Assembly: GCF_018531495.1 (NCBI RefSeq)
Contig: NZ_JAHDTI010000013.1
Coordinates: 310,001 to 374,000, forward strand
DNA: 64,000 nucleotides
Source: Nonomuraea sediminis
Lineage (GTDB): Bacteria > Actinomycetota > Actinomycetes > Streptosporangiales > Streptosporangiaceae
Reading direction: 5' to 3'
Within the stretch, counting starts at the first letter, position 1. The number at the start of each line of letters is the position of its first letter. Position numbers and translations under genes: made by a program. The notes beneath the pieces were generated by a model. That model had not been told where the DNA came from, did no database searches, and was given only the letters and a program-made list of their open reading frames with translations. This document shows, piece by piece, positions 51,809-58,810 of the stretch.

Positions 51809-51844
51809 GTACGGCGGGCGGCCGGTGGTGGCGGCCCGCCGTAC
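51809..51844 (-). repeat. Isolated 36-bp hairpin module in reverse orientation
   Basis: Starts GTACGGCGGGCGGCCGG and ends GCGGCCCGCCGTAC. It has the same length and ends as the hairpin modules at 6736, 45534, 45605, 51546, 56006 and 57455, and lies in opposite orientation to the copy just before it. Confidence 0.7.
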
Positions 51845-51925
51845 GCACGTCCTTGGGCCCGCTGTACGCACGTCCTAGGGGCCGCCGTACTCACGTTCTA
51901 GGGGCCGCCGTGGCGCACGTCCTGG
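51837..51925 (+). repeat. 23-bp tandem repeat array 2
   Basis: Units at 51837-51859, 51860-51882, 51883-51905 and a partial one to 51925; each reads CGCCGTACGCACGTCCT (or close) plus GGGGC. The period is the same 23 bp as the array at 45.0 kb although the sequence differs. Confidence 0.7.
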
Positions 51926-52015
51926 AAAGTGCCGTGTGCGCGTCCTGGAAGCTGTGCGGGCGCCCTGTAGCCCGCCGTACCGGCAATGACCCGTGCAGGC
52001 GCTCGAAGAGGCCGG
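51926..52015. other. Short gene-free tail of the repeat region
   Basis: Contains decayed CGCGTCCTGGAAGC and CGTACCGG fragments of the array; no gene or clear regulatory site seen. It follows the aminotransferase gene on the minus strand. Confidence 0.4.
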
Positions 52016-53224
52016 TCAGTGGGCCTCGGAGAGGAGTTTGGTGAGGCGGCTGATGCCCTCGACGAGGTCGTCGTCGCCCAGGGCGTAGGAGAGGCGGAAG
52101 TAGCCGGGGGTGCCGAAGGCCTCGCCGGGGACGACGGCGACCTCGGCCTCCTCGAGGATGAGTTCCGCCAGCTCGCTCGAGGACTGGGGCCGGCGGCCGC
52201 GCAGTTCCTTGCCGATGAGCTCCTTGACCGAGGGGTAGACGTAGAACGCGCCCTTCGGCTCGGGGCAGACGACGCCGGGGATGTCGTTGAGCATCCGCAC
52301 GATCGTCTGCCTGCGCCGGTCGAAGGCCTCGCGCATGCGCTCGACGGCCGACAGGTCGCCGGAGACGGCGGCGAGCGCGGCCCGCTGCGACACGTTGGCC
52401 ACGTTGGACGTGGCGTGCGACTGCAGGTTCGTGGCCGCCTTGATCACGTCGGTGGGGCCGATCATCCAGCCCACCCGCCAGCCGGTCATCGCGTACGTCT
52501 TGGCGACGCCGTTCAGGATGACGACCTTGTCGCCCAGCTCGGGAACGGCCGTGGCGATGCTGGTGAACTCGGTGCCGCCGTACACGAGGTGCTCGTAGAT
52601 CTCGTCGGTGACCACCCACAGGTCGTGCTCGGCGGCCCAGCGGCCGATGGCCTCGACCTCGGCGCGCGAGTAGACCGCGCCCGTCGGGTTGGACGGCGAG
52701 ACGAACAGCAGGACCTTGGTGCGCTCGGTGCGCGCGGCCTCCAGCTGCTCCACGCTTGCCAGGTAGCCGGTGGTCTCGTCGGTGACGACGTCGACCTGGA
52801 CGCCGCCGGCCAGCTTGATCGCCTCCGGGTAGGTCGTCCAGTACGGCGCGACGACCACGACCTCGTCGCCCGGGTCGAGCAGCGCGGCGAACGCCTCGTA
52901 GACGGCCTGCTTGCCGCCGTTGGTGACCAGCACCTGCGAGGCGTCGGCGCGGTAGCCGGAGTCGCGCAGCGTCTTGTCGGCGATGGCCTTCTTCAGCTCG
53001 GGCAGGCCGCCCGCCGGCGTGTACTTGTGGTTTTTCGGGTCGCGGGCCGCCTCGACGGCCGCTTCCACGATGTAGTCGGGCGTCGGGAAGTCGGGCTCGC
53101 CCGCGCCGAAGCCGATGACCGGGCGGCCCTCGGCCTTCATGGCCTTCGCCTTGGCGTCCACGGCGAGCGTTGCGGACTCGGAAATCGCGGAGATCCGTGT
53201 GGAAATACGGGGTCGGCTGGACAT
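52016..53224 (-). CDS. aspC: Aspartate aminotransferase (PLP-dependent, class I)
   Basis: A 402-residue transaminase of the Ib (prokaryotic/thermophilic) type. The sequence shows GAGEPDFPTPDYI, NGGKQAVYEAF, SPSNPTGAVYSRAE, TDEIYEHLVYGG and the PLP-Lys in NGVAKTYAMTGWRVGW; FRLSYALGDD holds the carboxylate-binding Arg. The ATG at 53224 begins MSSRPRISTRIS, the actinobacterial form. Adjacent to the tRNA-Trp/secE block in opposite orientation, an order usual in actinobacteria. Confidence 0.92.
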   Translation of the reverse strand: MSSRPRISTRISAISESATLAVDAKAKAMKAEGRPVIGFGAGEPDFPTPDYIVEAAVEAARDPKNHKYTPAGGLPELKKAIADKTLRDSGYRADASQVLVTNGGKQAVYEAFAALLDPGDEVVVVAPYWTTYPEAIKLAGGVQVDVVTDETTGYLASVEQLEAARTERTKVLLFVSPSNPTGAVYSRAEVEAIGRWAAEHDLWVVTDEIYEHLVYGGTEFTSIATAVPELGDKVVILNGVAKTYAMTGWRVGWMIGPTDVIKAATNLQSHATSNVANVSQRAALAAVSGDLSAVERMREAFDRRRQTIVRMLNDIPGVVCPEPKGAFYVYPSVKELIGKELRGRRPQSSSELAELILEEAEVAVVPGEAFGTPGYFRLSYALGDDDLVEGISRLTKLLSEAH

Positions 53225-53380
53225 GCATCTATGCTCGCATGCCCACGTGACCTGGGCGATCAGGTTCTGGTTCGACGAACCGGTCATTCCCCCGTACACT
53301 TTCGCCTGGTCGTACACCGCATGTCGAGTCGCGGTTCGGTCCATGCAGTGAGCCGATCAGGGTATCGTGGTTGGCGACAT

Positions 53381-53453
53381 AGGGCACTGGCGCAATTGGT
53401 AGCGCACCGGTCTCCAAAACCGGCGGTTGGGGGTTCGAGTCCCTCGTGCCCTG
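53381..53453 (+). tRNA. trpT: tRNA-Trp (CCA)
   Basis: A 73-nt tRNA. The acceptor stem is AGGGCAC pairing with GTGCCCT, followed by discriminator G; no CCA is encoded. The anticodon stem-loop is CCGGT-CTCCAAA-ACCGG with anticodon CCA, which reads UGG (Trp). The T arm has GGTTCGAGTCC. Location just before secE matches the conserved actinobacterial order. Confidence 0.97.
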
Positions 53454-53529
53454 CGAGTGCGGTCCGCGCAATAATTGGCGTGTAAGCGCGCCGCAAACTG
53501 CGTTGGATACGACAGATCAGGTGAGGACT

Positions 53530-53778
53530 GTGGCGATCGACACGCGCGGCGAGACCGCAGGCAAGCCTAGTGGTGGCGAGAAGAAGAAGCGTACTTCGCC
53601 TGCCCTTTTCTACCGGCAGGTCGTCACTGAGCTGCGTAAGGTCATCTGGCCGACACGCAAGGATCTCATCACTTACACCACGGTCGTTCTGGTATTCGTG
53701 CTGATCATGGTCGCGGTCGTGTACGGGTTCGACAGCGCGCTCGGCTGGGTGGTTCTCAAGGTCTTCGGCGGATCCTGA
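53530..53778 (+). CDS. secE: Preprotein translocase subunit SecE
   Basis: An 82-residue single-helix SecE of the short Gram-positive type: ALFYRQVVTELRKVIWPTRKDL before one membrane helix (VVLVFVLIMVAVVYGF). It stabilises SecY in the translocon. GTG 53530 follows GTGAGGA and gives the usual N-terminus (MAIDTRGETAG). The basic EKKKR tract lies before the amphipathic helix. Confidence 0.95.
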   Translation: MAIDTRGETAGKPSGGEKKKRTSPALFYRQVVTELRKVIWPTRKDLITYTTVVLVFVLIMVAVVYGFDSALGWVVLKVFGGS

Positions 53779-53844
53779 CCAGAACCCGGCGGGGCGTAAC
53801 CTGACGGAGTCGCCGTCCGATTCGACGAAAGAGGAAAAGTCACC

Positions 53845-54594
53845 GTGTCCGAGTCTTCAGTACCGGCGGACGAGCCCCGCGAGGAGTGGGACGCCGAGCC
53901 GGAAGAGTCCGTCGAAGATGTCGTGGAGAGCGACGTCGCCGACGAGGCTCCCGCCGTCGCGGAAGGCGAGGCGGAAGCCGAGGATGGTGACCTCCAGCCT
54001 GACGTCGACCCGGTGGAGGAGTTCAAGCAGTCGCTGCGCGGTCTCGAAGGCGAGTGGTATGTCATCCACTCCTACGCCGGTTACGAGAACCGCGTGAAGT
54101 CCAACATCGAGAGCAGGAACGTCTCGCTCAACATGGAGGACTACATCTACCAGGTCGAGGTGCCCACGCACACCGTCCAGGAGTTCAAGAGCGGCAAGAA
54201 GGTCCCGGTCAAGGAGCGCGTGCTGCCCGGCTATGTGCTGGTGCGCATGGAGCTGACCGACGAGTCCTGGGCCGCCGTGCGTAACACGCCCGGCGTGACC
54301 GGTTTCGTGGGCCTGTCCAACAAGCCGTCGCCGCTGAGCCTGGACGAGGTCGCCAAGCTGCTGGCACCAGAACCCACCGAGGAGAGCAAGAAGGCCGCGG
54401 CCAAGACCTCGGCCGGACCGACCGTCGAGTTCGAGATCGGCGAGTCCGTCACGGTCATGGACGGTCCGTTCGCCACCCTGCCCGCCTCGGTCAGCGAGAT
54501 CAGCCCCGAGTCGCAGAAGCTCAAGGTGCTGGTTTCGATCTTCGGCCGCGAGACGCCGGTCGAGCTGTCGTTTAACCAGGTCTCCAAGATCTGA
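53845..54594 (+). CDS. nusG: Transcription termination/antitermination protein NusG
   Basis: A 249-residue NusG. Residues 1-60 are a long acidic extension (DEPREEWDAEPEESVEDVVES) usual in actinobacteria. The NGN domain (about 65-165) has WYVIHSYAGYENRVKSN and VPVKERVLPGYVLVRMELTDESW; the KOW domain at the C-terminus has GESVTVMDGPFATLPASVSEI. GTG start after AAAGAGGAAAAG. Second gene after tRNA-Trp in the translation block. Confidence 0.96.
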   Translation: MSESSVPADEPREEWDAEPEESVEDVVESDVADEAPAVAEGEAEAEDGDLQPDVDPVEEFKQSLRGLEGEWYVIHSYAGYENRVKSNIESRNVSLNMEDYIYQVEVPTHTVQEFKSGKKVPVKERVLPGYVLVRMELTDESWAAVRNTPGVTGFVGLSNKPSPLSLDEVAKLLAPEPTEESKKAAAKTSAGPTVEFEIGESVTVMDGPFATLPASVSEISPESQKLKVLVSIFGRETPVELSFNQVSKI

Positions 54595-54700
54595 CATACA
54601 CTGAGTCGTTCGGTGGCCGTCTCTCGCGAAGGGCGGCCATCCGACGTGTCCGGCTCCATCCGTCGGACGCAATCATCCATCCGGACCCGGAGTAGGAAAA

Positions 54701-55132
54701 ATGCCTCCGAAGAAGAAGATTGCCGCGCTGGTCAAGGTTCAGCTTCCCGCTGGCCAGGCCACCCCGGCCCCGCCCGTCGGTACCGCCCTCGGTCCGCACG
54801 GCGTCAACATCATGGACTTCGTCAAGCAGTACAACGCTGCGACGGAGGCTCAGCGGGGCAACATCATCCCCGTCGAGATCACCATCTTCGAAGACCGCAG
54901 CTTCACCTTCATCACGAAGACGCCCCCGGCGCCTGAGCTGATCAAGAAGGCCCTGGGCCTCGACAAGGGCAGCGCGGTCCCGCACAAGGACAAGGTCGGC
55001 AAGCTCACCCGCGAGCAGCTCCGCAGCATCGCCGAGACCAAGATGCCGGACCTGAACGCCAACGACATCGAGGCGGCCGAGAAGATCATCGCCGGCACCG
55101 CCCGGTCGATGGGCATCACCGTCGCCGAGTAA
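54701..55132 (+). CDS. rplK: 50S ribosomal protein L11
   Basis: A 143-residue L11: KVQLPAGQATPAPPVGTALGPHGVNIMDFVKQYN at the N-terminus (shortened for function) and GKLTREQLRSIAETKMPDLNA in the rRNA-binding C-terminal domain. It binds 23S rRNA at the GTPase centre. Spacing of 106 nt after nusG could hold a promoter or processing site. AGTAGGAAAA precedes the ATG. Confidence 0.97.
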   Translation: MPPKKKIAALVKVQLPAGQATPAPPVGTALGPHGVNIMDFVKQYNAATEAQRGNIIPVEITIFEDRSFTFITKTPPAPELIKKALGLDKGSAVPHKDKVGKLTREQLRSIAETKMPDLNANDIEAAEKIIAGTARSMGITVAE

Positions 55133-55192
55133 GACCTTTCCGAAATCCGTGGGAGGGCCAGCGCTGGCCCGCCGTACCACAAGGAGACTGAG

Positions 55193-55912
55193 ATGAAGCG
55201 CAGCAAGGCGCACAAGGACGCGGTCGCCAAGGTCGACCGCGACAAGCTGTACAGCCCTGTCGAGGCCGTCAAGCTGGCCAAGGAGACGACGACCACCAAG
55301 TTCGACGCGACCGTCGAGGTGGCGCTCCGGCTGGGCGTCGACCCCCGCAAGGCCGACCAGATCGTGCGCGGCACCGTCAACCTTCCGCACGGCACCGGTA
55401 AGACCGCCCGGGTCCTGGTCTTCGCGACCGGTGACCGTGCCGAGGCCGCCCGCGAGGCCGGCGCCGACATCATCGGCGCCGACGAGCTGATCGACGAGAT
55501 CAGCAAGGGCAACCGCCTCAACGAGTTCGACGCCGTCGTGGCCACCCCCGACCTCATGGGCAAGGTCGGTCGCCTGGGCCGGGTCCTCGGTCCGCGCGGC
55601 CTCATGCCGAACCCGAAGACGGGCACGGTGACCCCTGACGTCGCCAGGGCCGTCACCGAGATCAAGGGCGGCAAGATCGAGTTCCGCACCGACCGGCAGG
55701 CCAACCTGCACTTCATCATCGGCAAGACGTCGTTCGACGAGCGCAAGCTCGTCGAGAACTACGCTGCCGCGCTGGACGAGGTGCTGCGTCTCAAGCCGTC
55801 GGCCGCCAAGGGCCGTTACGTGAAGAAGGTCACCTTCTCCACCACCATGGGCCCCGGCGTCCCGGTCGACCCGAACGCGACCCGCGGCCTCACCGCCGAG
55901 CTCGACGCGTAG
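55193..55912 (+). CDS. rplA: 50S ribosomal protein L1
   Basis: A 239-residue L1: YSPVEAVKLAKETTTTKFDATVE, VEVALRLGVDPRKADQ, LGRVLGPRGLMPNPKTGTVT (the conserved L1 signature) and GRYVKKVTFSTTMGPGVPVD. It binds the mobile L1 stalk of 23S rRNA and in bacteria can repress its own operon. AAGGAGAC precedes the ATG. Terminator follows. Confidence 0.97.
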   Translation: MKRSKAHKDAVAKVDRDKLYSPVEAVKLAKETTTTKFDATVEVALRLGVDPRKADQIVRGTVNLPHGTGKTARVLVFATGDRAEAAREAGADIIGADELIDEISKGNRLNEFDAVVATPDLMGKVGRLGRVLGPRGLMPNPKTGTVTPDVARAVTEIKGGKIEFRTDRQANLHFIIGKTSFDERKLVENYAAALDEVLRLKPSAAKGRYVKKVTFSTTMGPGVPVDPNATRGLTAELDA

Positions 55913-55925
55913 TTCTTCCTTCATC

Positions 55926-55960
55926 AAGGCCCTCGCCGTTTTCTCGGCGGGGGCCTTTTT
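55926..55960 (+). terminator. rho-independent terminator of the secE-nusG-rplKA block
   Basis: AAGGCCCTCGCCG and CGGCGGGGGCCTT form a stable stem around TTTTCT, followed by TTT, 13 nt after the rplA stop codon. One of the few T-tailed terminators in the window. Confidence 0.85.
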
Positions 55961-56005
55961 GGTTGCCGTGCGGCAAGTTCGGCTGTCGTGCGGCAAGAGG
56001 CTGTT
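55961..56005 (+). repeat. Short tandem units leading into repeat copy 4
   Basis: Three degenerate units of about 18-20 nt: GGTTGCCGTGCGGCAAGTTC, GGCTGTCGTGCGGCAAGAG and GCTGTTGTATGGCGAGCC. They resemble the units at 45.0 kb and immediately precede the hairpin module. Confidence 0.55.
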
Positions 56006-56120
56006 GTATGGCGAGCCGCCGCCACCGGCCGCCCGCCGTACTTCGGTTGCGGGCCCGTGCCCGGCGCTTCCGGCGAGTCGGTGACGGTTGCTCGCCGCCA
56101 CGGCGCTTCGGCAGCCGGGC
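56006..56120 (+). repeat. Dispersed GC-rich intergenic repeat, copy 4
   Basis: Hairpin module at 56006-56041, then GGCGCTTCCGGCGAGTCG and GACGGTTGCTCGCCGCCACG. Nearly identical to the copies at 6.7 and 51.5 kb over the first 100 bases. Between the rplA terminator and the lipoprotein gene. Confidence 0.75.
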
Positions 56121-56258
56121 GCCACGGTCCTCCTGGCCCGCCGTACCTGGCGCCGGACGACGGCCGTACAGCTTCTCGCCGACCCCGGCGCTACGGTTCT
56201 CCTGGCCCGCCGTACCTGGCGCCGGATGACCGCCGTACACCTTCTCGCTGACCCCGGC
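56121..56258 (+). repeat. 69-bp tandem direct repeat (two copies)
   Basis: Copies at 56121-56189 and 56190-56258 differ at only a few positions. Both contain CTCCTGGCCCGCCGTACC, TGGCGCCGGA and CTTCTCGC-GACCCCGGC. They are the right-hand segment of the dispersed repeat family, duplicated in place. Confidence 0.8.
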
Positions 56259-56428
56259 GCGGTTCAAGAGCGTGGTTAGTGAACGCCGGGCGGCGAATGG
56301 TCAGGTATGGACCTATTACCTGATGGATATCCCTTGGTAGGTGGTGTGTCTGGTTTCGGCTCAGGGATAACCCTGGCGTTTACCCTGAATCTGCACGGGA
56401 AGTGCGCCCGATGCCGACATCCGCTACG

Positions 56429-56434
56429 TAGGGT
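56429..56434 (+). promoter_or_regulatory. Leaderless -10 box for the LppX-type lipoprotein gene
   Basis: TAGGGT lies 7 nt upstream of ATG 56442. The 170 nt upstream (56259-56428) holds no gene; it contains GGTATGGACC near 56303 and a second TA-rich stretch but no other recognised site. Confidence 0.5.
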
Positions 56435-56441
56435 CGAAAGC

Positions 56442-57347
56442 ATGCTGAAGCGCAGGATTACTCTCGCCGCCGTCGCAACGGGCGCCGCTGCCATGATCGC
56501 GGTGGCCGGTTGTGGATCGAACGCGCAGCCCATCCAGGTCAATCTCGCAGCCTCGGAGGTCCTCGCGCAGGCCGCGCAGAAGACCCAGGAGGTCAACAGC
56601 TACACCGTGGACGCGGTCGCCAACGTGAACGACGCCCAGGACGGCCAGGGCAAGGTCCAGGGGAAGATGCTCTACCAGCGCGACCCGCTGGGCGTCGACC
56701 TCACGCTCGACACGCTCGCCATGGAGGGCAGGAGCGTGCCGGGTGGCGTGCACGCGGTCCTGCAGGGTGACACCGTCTACGTCAAGGTCGAGGCGCTCAA
56801 CCAGATGCTCGGCGCGACCAAGCCGTGGATCAAGGTGCCGCTGACCGAGGTCGGCCAGCCGAGCCAGGTCAAGCAGTACCTGGACCAGATCCAGCAGTTC
56901 GACCTGGCGAGCGTGACGAAGATGGTCACGGCCTCCAAGGACGTCAAGTCGGTCGGCACCGAGAGCGTCAACGGCGAGGACACCACGCACTACAGCGGGA
57001 CGTTCCCCACCGACGCGGCCGTGCAGCTGCTGCCCGCCGACAAGCAGGAGCAGGCCAAGGAGAACGTGGGCGACCTCAAGGACGTCAAGTTCGACATCTG
57101 GGTCGGCTCCGACGGGCTGCCGCGCAAGCTGGCGCTGAACGGCTCGAAGGACGGGTCCACGCTGGACGCCACCCTGTTCTTCAAGGGCTTCAACGAGCCG
57201 GTGAACATCCAGACGCCGCCGGCCGACCAGGTGGGCGACCTGCCCAACCACGGCCCCGCCGACGAGCAGTCCACCCAGTCGGACGCCACTCCGTCGGACA
57301 CGGCCTCGCCCGCCGAGACCGCCACGCCGTCGCCTGCCCAGAGCTGA
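56442..57347 (+). CDS. LppX/LprG-type lipoprotein
   Basis: A 301-residue lipoprotein with lipobox AVAGC near residue 24. The mature part has the LppX_LprAFG fold pattern: AAQKTQEVNSYTVDAVANV, GVDLTLDTLAMEG, VYVKVEALNQMLG and KDVKFDIWVGSDGLPRKLAL. The C-terminal 45 residues are Ser/Thr/Pro-rich and disordered. In mycobacteria such proteins carry lipids between membrane and outer layers. Leaderless start; a lipid role is family inference. Confidence 0.83.
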   Translation: MLKRRITLAAVATGAAAMIAVAGCGSNAQPIQVNLAASEVLAQAAQKTQEVNSYTVDAVANVNDAQDGQGKVQGKMLYQRDPLGVDLTLDTLAMEGRSVPGGVHAVLQGDTVYVKVEALNQMLGATKPWIKVPLTEVGQPSQVKQYLDQIQQFDLASVTKMVTASKDVKSVGTESVNGEDTTHYSGTFPTDAAVQLLPADKQEQAKENVGDLKDVKFDIWVGSDGLPRKLALNGSKDGSTLDATLFFKGFNEPVNIQTPPADQVGDLPNHGPADEQSTQSDATPSDTASPAETATPSPAQS

Positions 57348-57396
57348 CGCTGACGGGCGCGCATGGGAGCCGCTCCAGGTGGCTCCCGCGCGCCGT

Positions 57397-57489
57397 TGCG
57401 GCGGGTGAGCGTCACCGACTCGCCGCGAGCGCCGGTCGGGGGCCCTCGGCCGGAGTACGGCGGGCGGGGGGTGGGGTGGCCTGCCGTAC
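57397..57489 (-). repeat. Dispersed GC-rich intergenic repeat, copy 5 (reverse)
   Basis: Body GGCGGGTGAGCGTCACCGAC, then TCGCCGCGAGCGCCGG and the hairpin module at 57455-57489 starting GTACGGCGGGCGGGG. It lies between the lipoprotein gene and the L10 leader. Confidence 0.7.
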
Positions 57490-57529
57490 GGACGTGGATT
57501 TGGTTTCCGGGAGCGGAGGCCGTACTCTT

Positions 57530-57720
57530 GACTTTGCCGAAGACCGCCGGTCGTCGTCAGGTGCCCAAAGGCCTGGCGACCGAAGGACCCACTCATGTGG
57601 GCGGCCCGCGTAGGTGATGCGAGTTTTTCCACATGGTTCTGCCGTGTGCGTGAAGCCCCGTGCGCCTGCGCCGGGGCCGTTTTCATGTCTGGGCCTTCGC
57701 CGGTGGCACATCTGGAAGGA
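57530..57720 (+). ncRNA. Ribosomal protein L10 leader
   Basis: The 5' untranslated region of rplJL. It contains paired and bulged segments (GACCGCCGGTCG; AGGTGATGCGAG, the type of sequence bound by the L10/L12 complex), followed by a terminator-like hairpin. Bacterial rplJ leaders bind the L10-(L12)4 complex and repress translation when it is in excess. Exact ends are estimated. Confidence 0.65.
57655..57683 (+). terminator. Hairpin with T-run inside the L10 leader (possible attenuator)
   Basis: GCCCCG and CGGGGC pair around TGCGCCTGCGC and are followed by CGTTTT, 43 nt ahead of the rplJ start. Its position suggests premature termination as a second level of control. Confidence 0.5.
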
Positions 57721-57725
57721 GGCCC

Positions 57726-58250
57726 ATGGCGAGGGCGGATAAGGCGACAGCGGTTGCCGAGCTCAAGAGCGAGTTCGAAGGCAGCAGCGCCGCCGTTCTG
57801 ACCGAGTACCGCGGTCTCACCGTCGCTCAGCTCAAGCAGCTGCGCGTTGCTCTCGGTGGGAATGCGAATTTCGCCGTGGCGAAGAACACCCTGACCAAGA
57901 TCGCCGCGAATGAGGCCGGCCTGACCGGTCTCGACTCGCTGCTGGTCGGCCCGACCGCCGTCGCCTTCGTCAAGGGCGACGTCGTCGAGGCGGCCAAGGG
58001 TCTGCGTGACTTCGCCAAGGCCAACCCCCTCCTGGTGATCAAGGGCGGCGTGCTGGAGGGCAAGACCCTCGACGCCGCCGCGATCACCAAGCTCGCCGAC
58101 CTCGAGTCCCGTGAGGTTCTCCTCGCGAAGCTCGCCGGCGCGCTCAAGGCGAAGCAGAGCGCTGCTGCCGCGATGTTCGCCGCGCTGCCGACCCAAATGG
58201 CCCAGCTGGCCGAGGCCCTCCGCGCCAAGCGCGACGAGGCGGGCGAGTAG
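57726..58250 (+). CDS. rplJ: 50S ribosomal protein L10
   Basis: A 174-residue L10: ARADKATAVAELKSEFEGSS, VLTEYRGLTVAQLKQLR, and VAKNTLTKIAANEAGL in the RNA-binding domain; the C-terminal helix (SAAAAMFAALPTQMAQLAEAL) carries L7/L12 dimers. AAGGAGG precedes the ATG. Followed by rplL after 69 nt. Confidence 0.97.
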   Translation: MARADKATAVAELKSEFEGSSAAVLTEYRGLTVAQLKQLRVALGGNANFAVAKNTLTKIAANEAGLTGLDSLLVGPTAVAFVKGDVVEAAKGLRDFAKANPLLVIKGGVLEGKTLDAAAITKLADLESREVLLAKLAGALKAKQSAAAAMFAALPTQMAQLAEALRAKRDEAGE

Positions 58251-58319
58251 CACGGGGGTTGCCGCATATCCCGCGGTCCCGTTCCTAGTTTTTGCAAGAT
58301 CCATACGGAGGAAACCACA

Positions 58320-58712
58320 ATGGCGAAGCTCAGCACCGACGAGCTGCTCGACGCGTTCAAGGAGATGACCCTCCTCGAGCTTTCCGAGTTCGTGAAGCAG
58401 TTCGAAGAGGTCTTCGACGTCAAGGCCGCCGCCCCCGTCGCGGTTGCCGCCGCTGCCCCGGGTGGCGCTGCTCCGGCCGCCGAGGCCGTTGAGGAGCAGG
58501 ACGAGTTCGACGTCATCCTCGAGGCTGCCGGCGACAAGAAGATCCAGGTCATCAAGGAGATCCGCGCCCTGACGTCCCTGGGCCTCAAGGAGGCCAAGGA
58601 CCTGGTCGACGGCGCTCCGAAGCCGGTCTTCGACGGCAAGGTCAACAAGGAGCAGGCGGAGAAGGCCAAGGCTGCCCTCGAGGGCGCCGGCGCCACCGTC
58701 ACCGTGAAGTAA
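58320..58712 (+). CDS. rplL: 50S ribosomal protein L7/L12
   Basis: A 130-residue L12: N-terminal dimer/L10-binding domain (STDELLDAFKEMTLLELSEFVKQFEE), an Ala/Pro hinge, and the C-terminal factor-binding domain (EFDVILEAAGDKKIQVIKEIRALTSLGLKEAKDLVD). ACGGAGG precedes the ATG. In most bacteria rpoB follows; here at least 5 kb of other genes intervene. Confidence 0.97.
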   Translation: MAKLSTDELLDAFKEMTLLELSEFVKQFEEVFDVKAAAPVAVAAAAPGGAAPAAEAVEEQDEFDVILEAAGDKKIQVIKEIRALTSLGLKEAKDLVDGAPKPVFDGKVNKEQAEKAKAALEGAGATVTVK

Positions 58713-58732
58713 CTTTCACGCTGCTGCTTTCG

Positions 58733-58774
58733 AAAAGGCGGTCACACCCAGGTGCCGGGTGTGGCTGCCTTTTT
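58733..58774 (+). terminator. rho-independent terminator of rplJL
   Basis: AAGGCGGTCACACCC and GGGTGTGGCTGCCTT pair around AGGTGCC and are followed by TTTTTCG. A textbook T-tailed terminator 21 nt after the rplL stop. Confidence 0.9.
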
Positions 58775-58795
58775 CGTTTTCAGGTGGTTCTCATC

Positions 58796-58810
58796 CCGGT
58801 CTAAGACCGG
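58796..58810. promoter_or_regulatory. 15-bp perfect palindrome, DasR-like
   Basis: CCGGTCTAAGACCGG is a perfect palindrome followed by ATG, and strongly resembles CCGGTCTAGACCGGATG at 41627. The extra central base differs from the 14-bp DasR core, so it may bind a related GntR regulator or be coincidental. Confidence 0.4.

Noticed and set aside
51837..51925. Possible CRISPR array in the second 23-bp array
   Set aside because: The same: no spacers, only four units.
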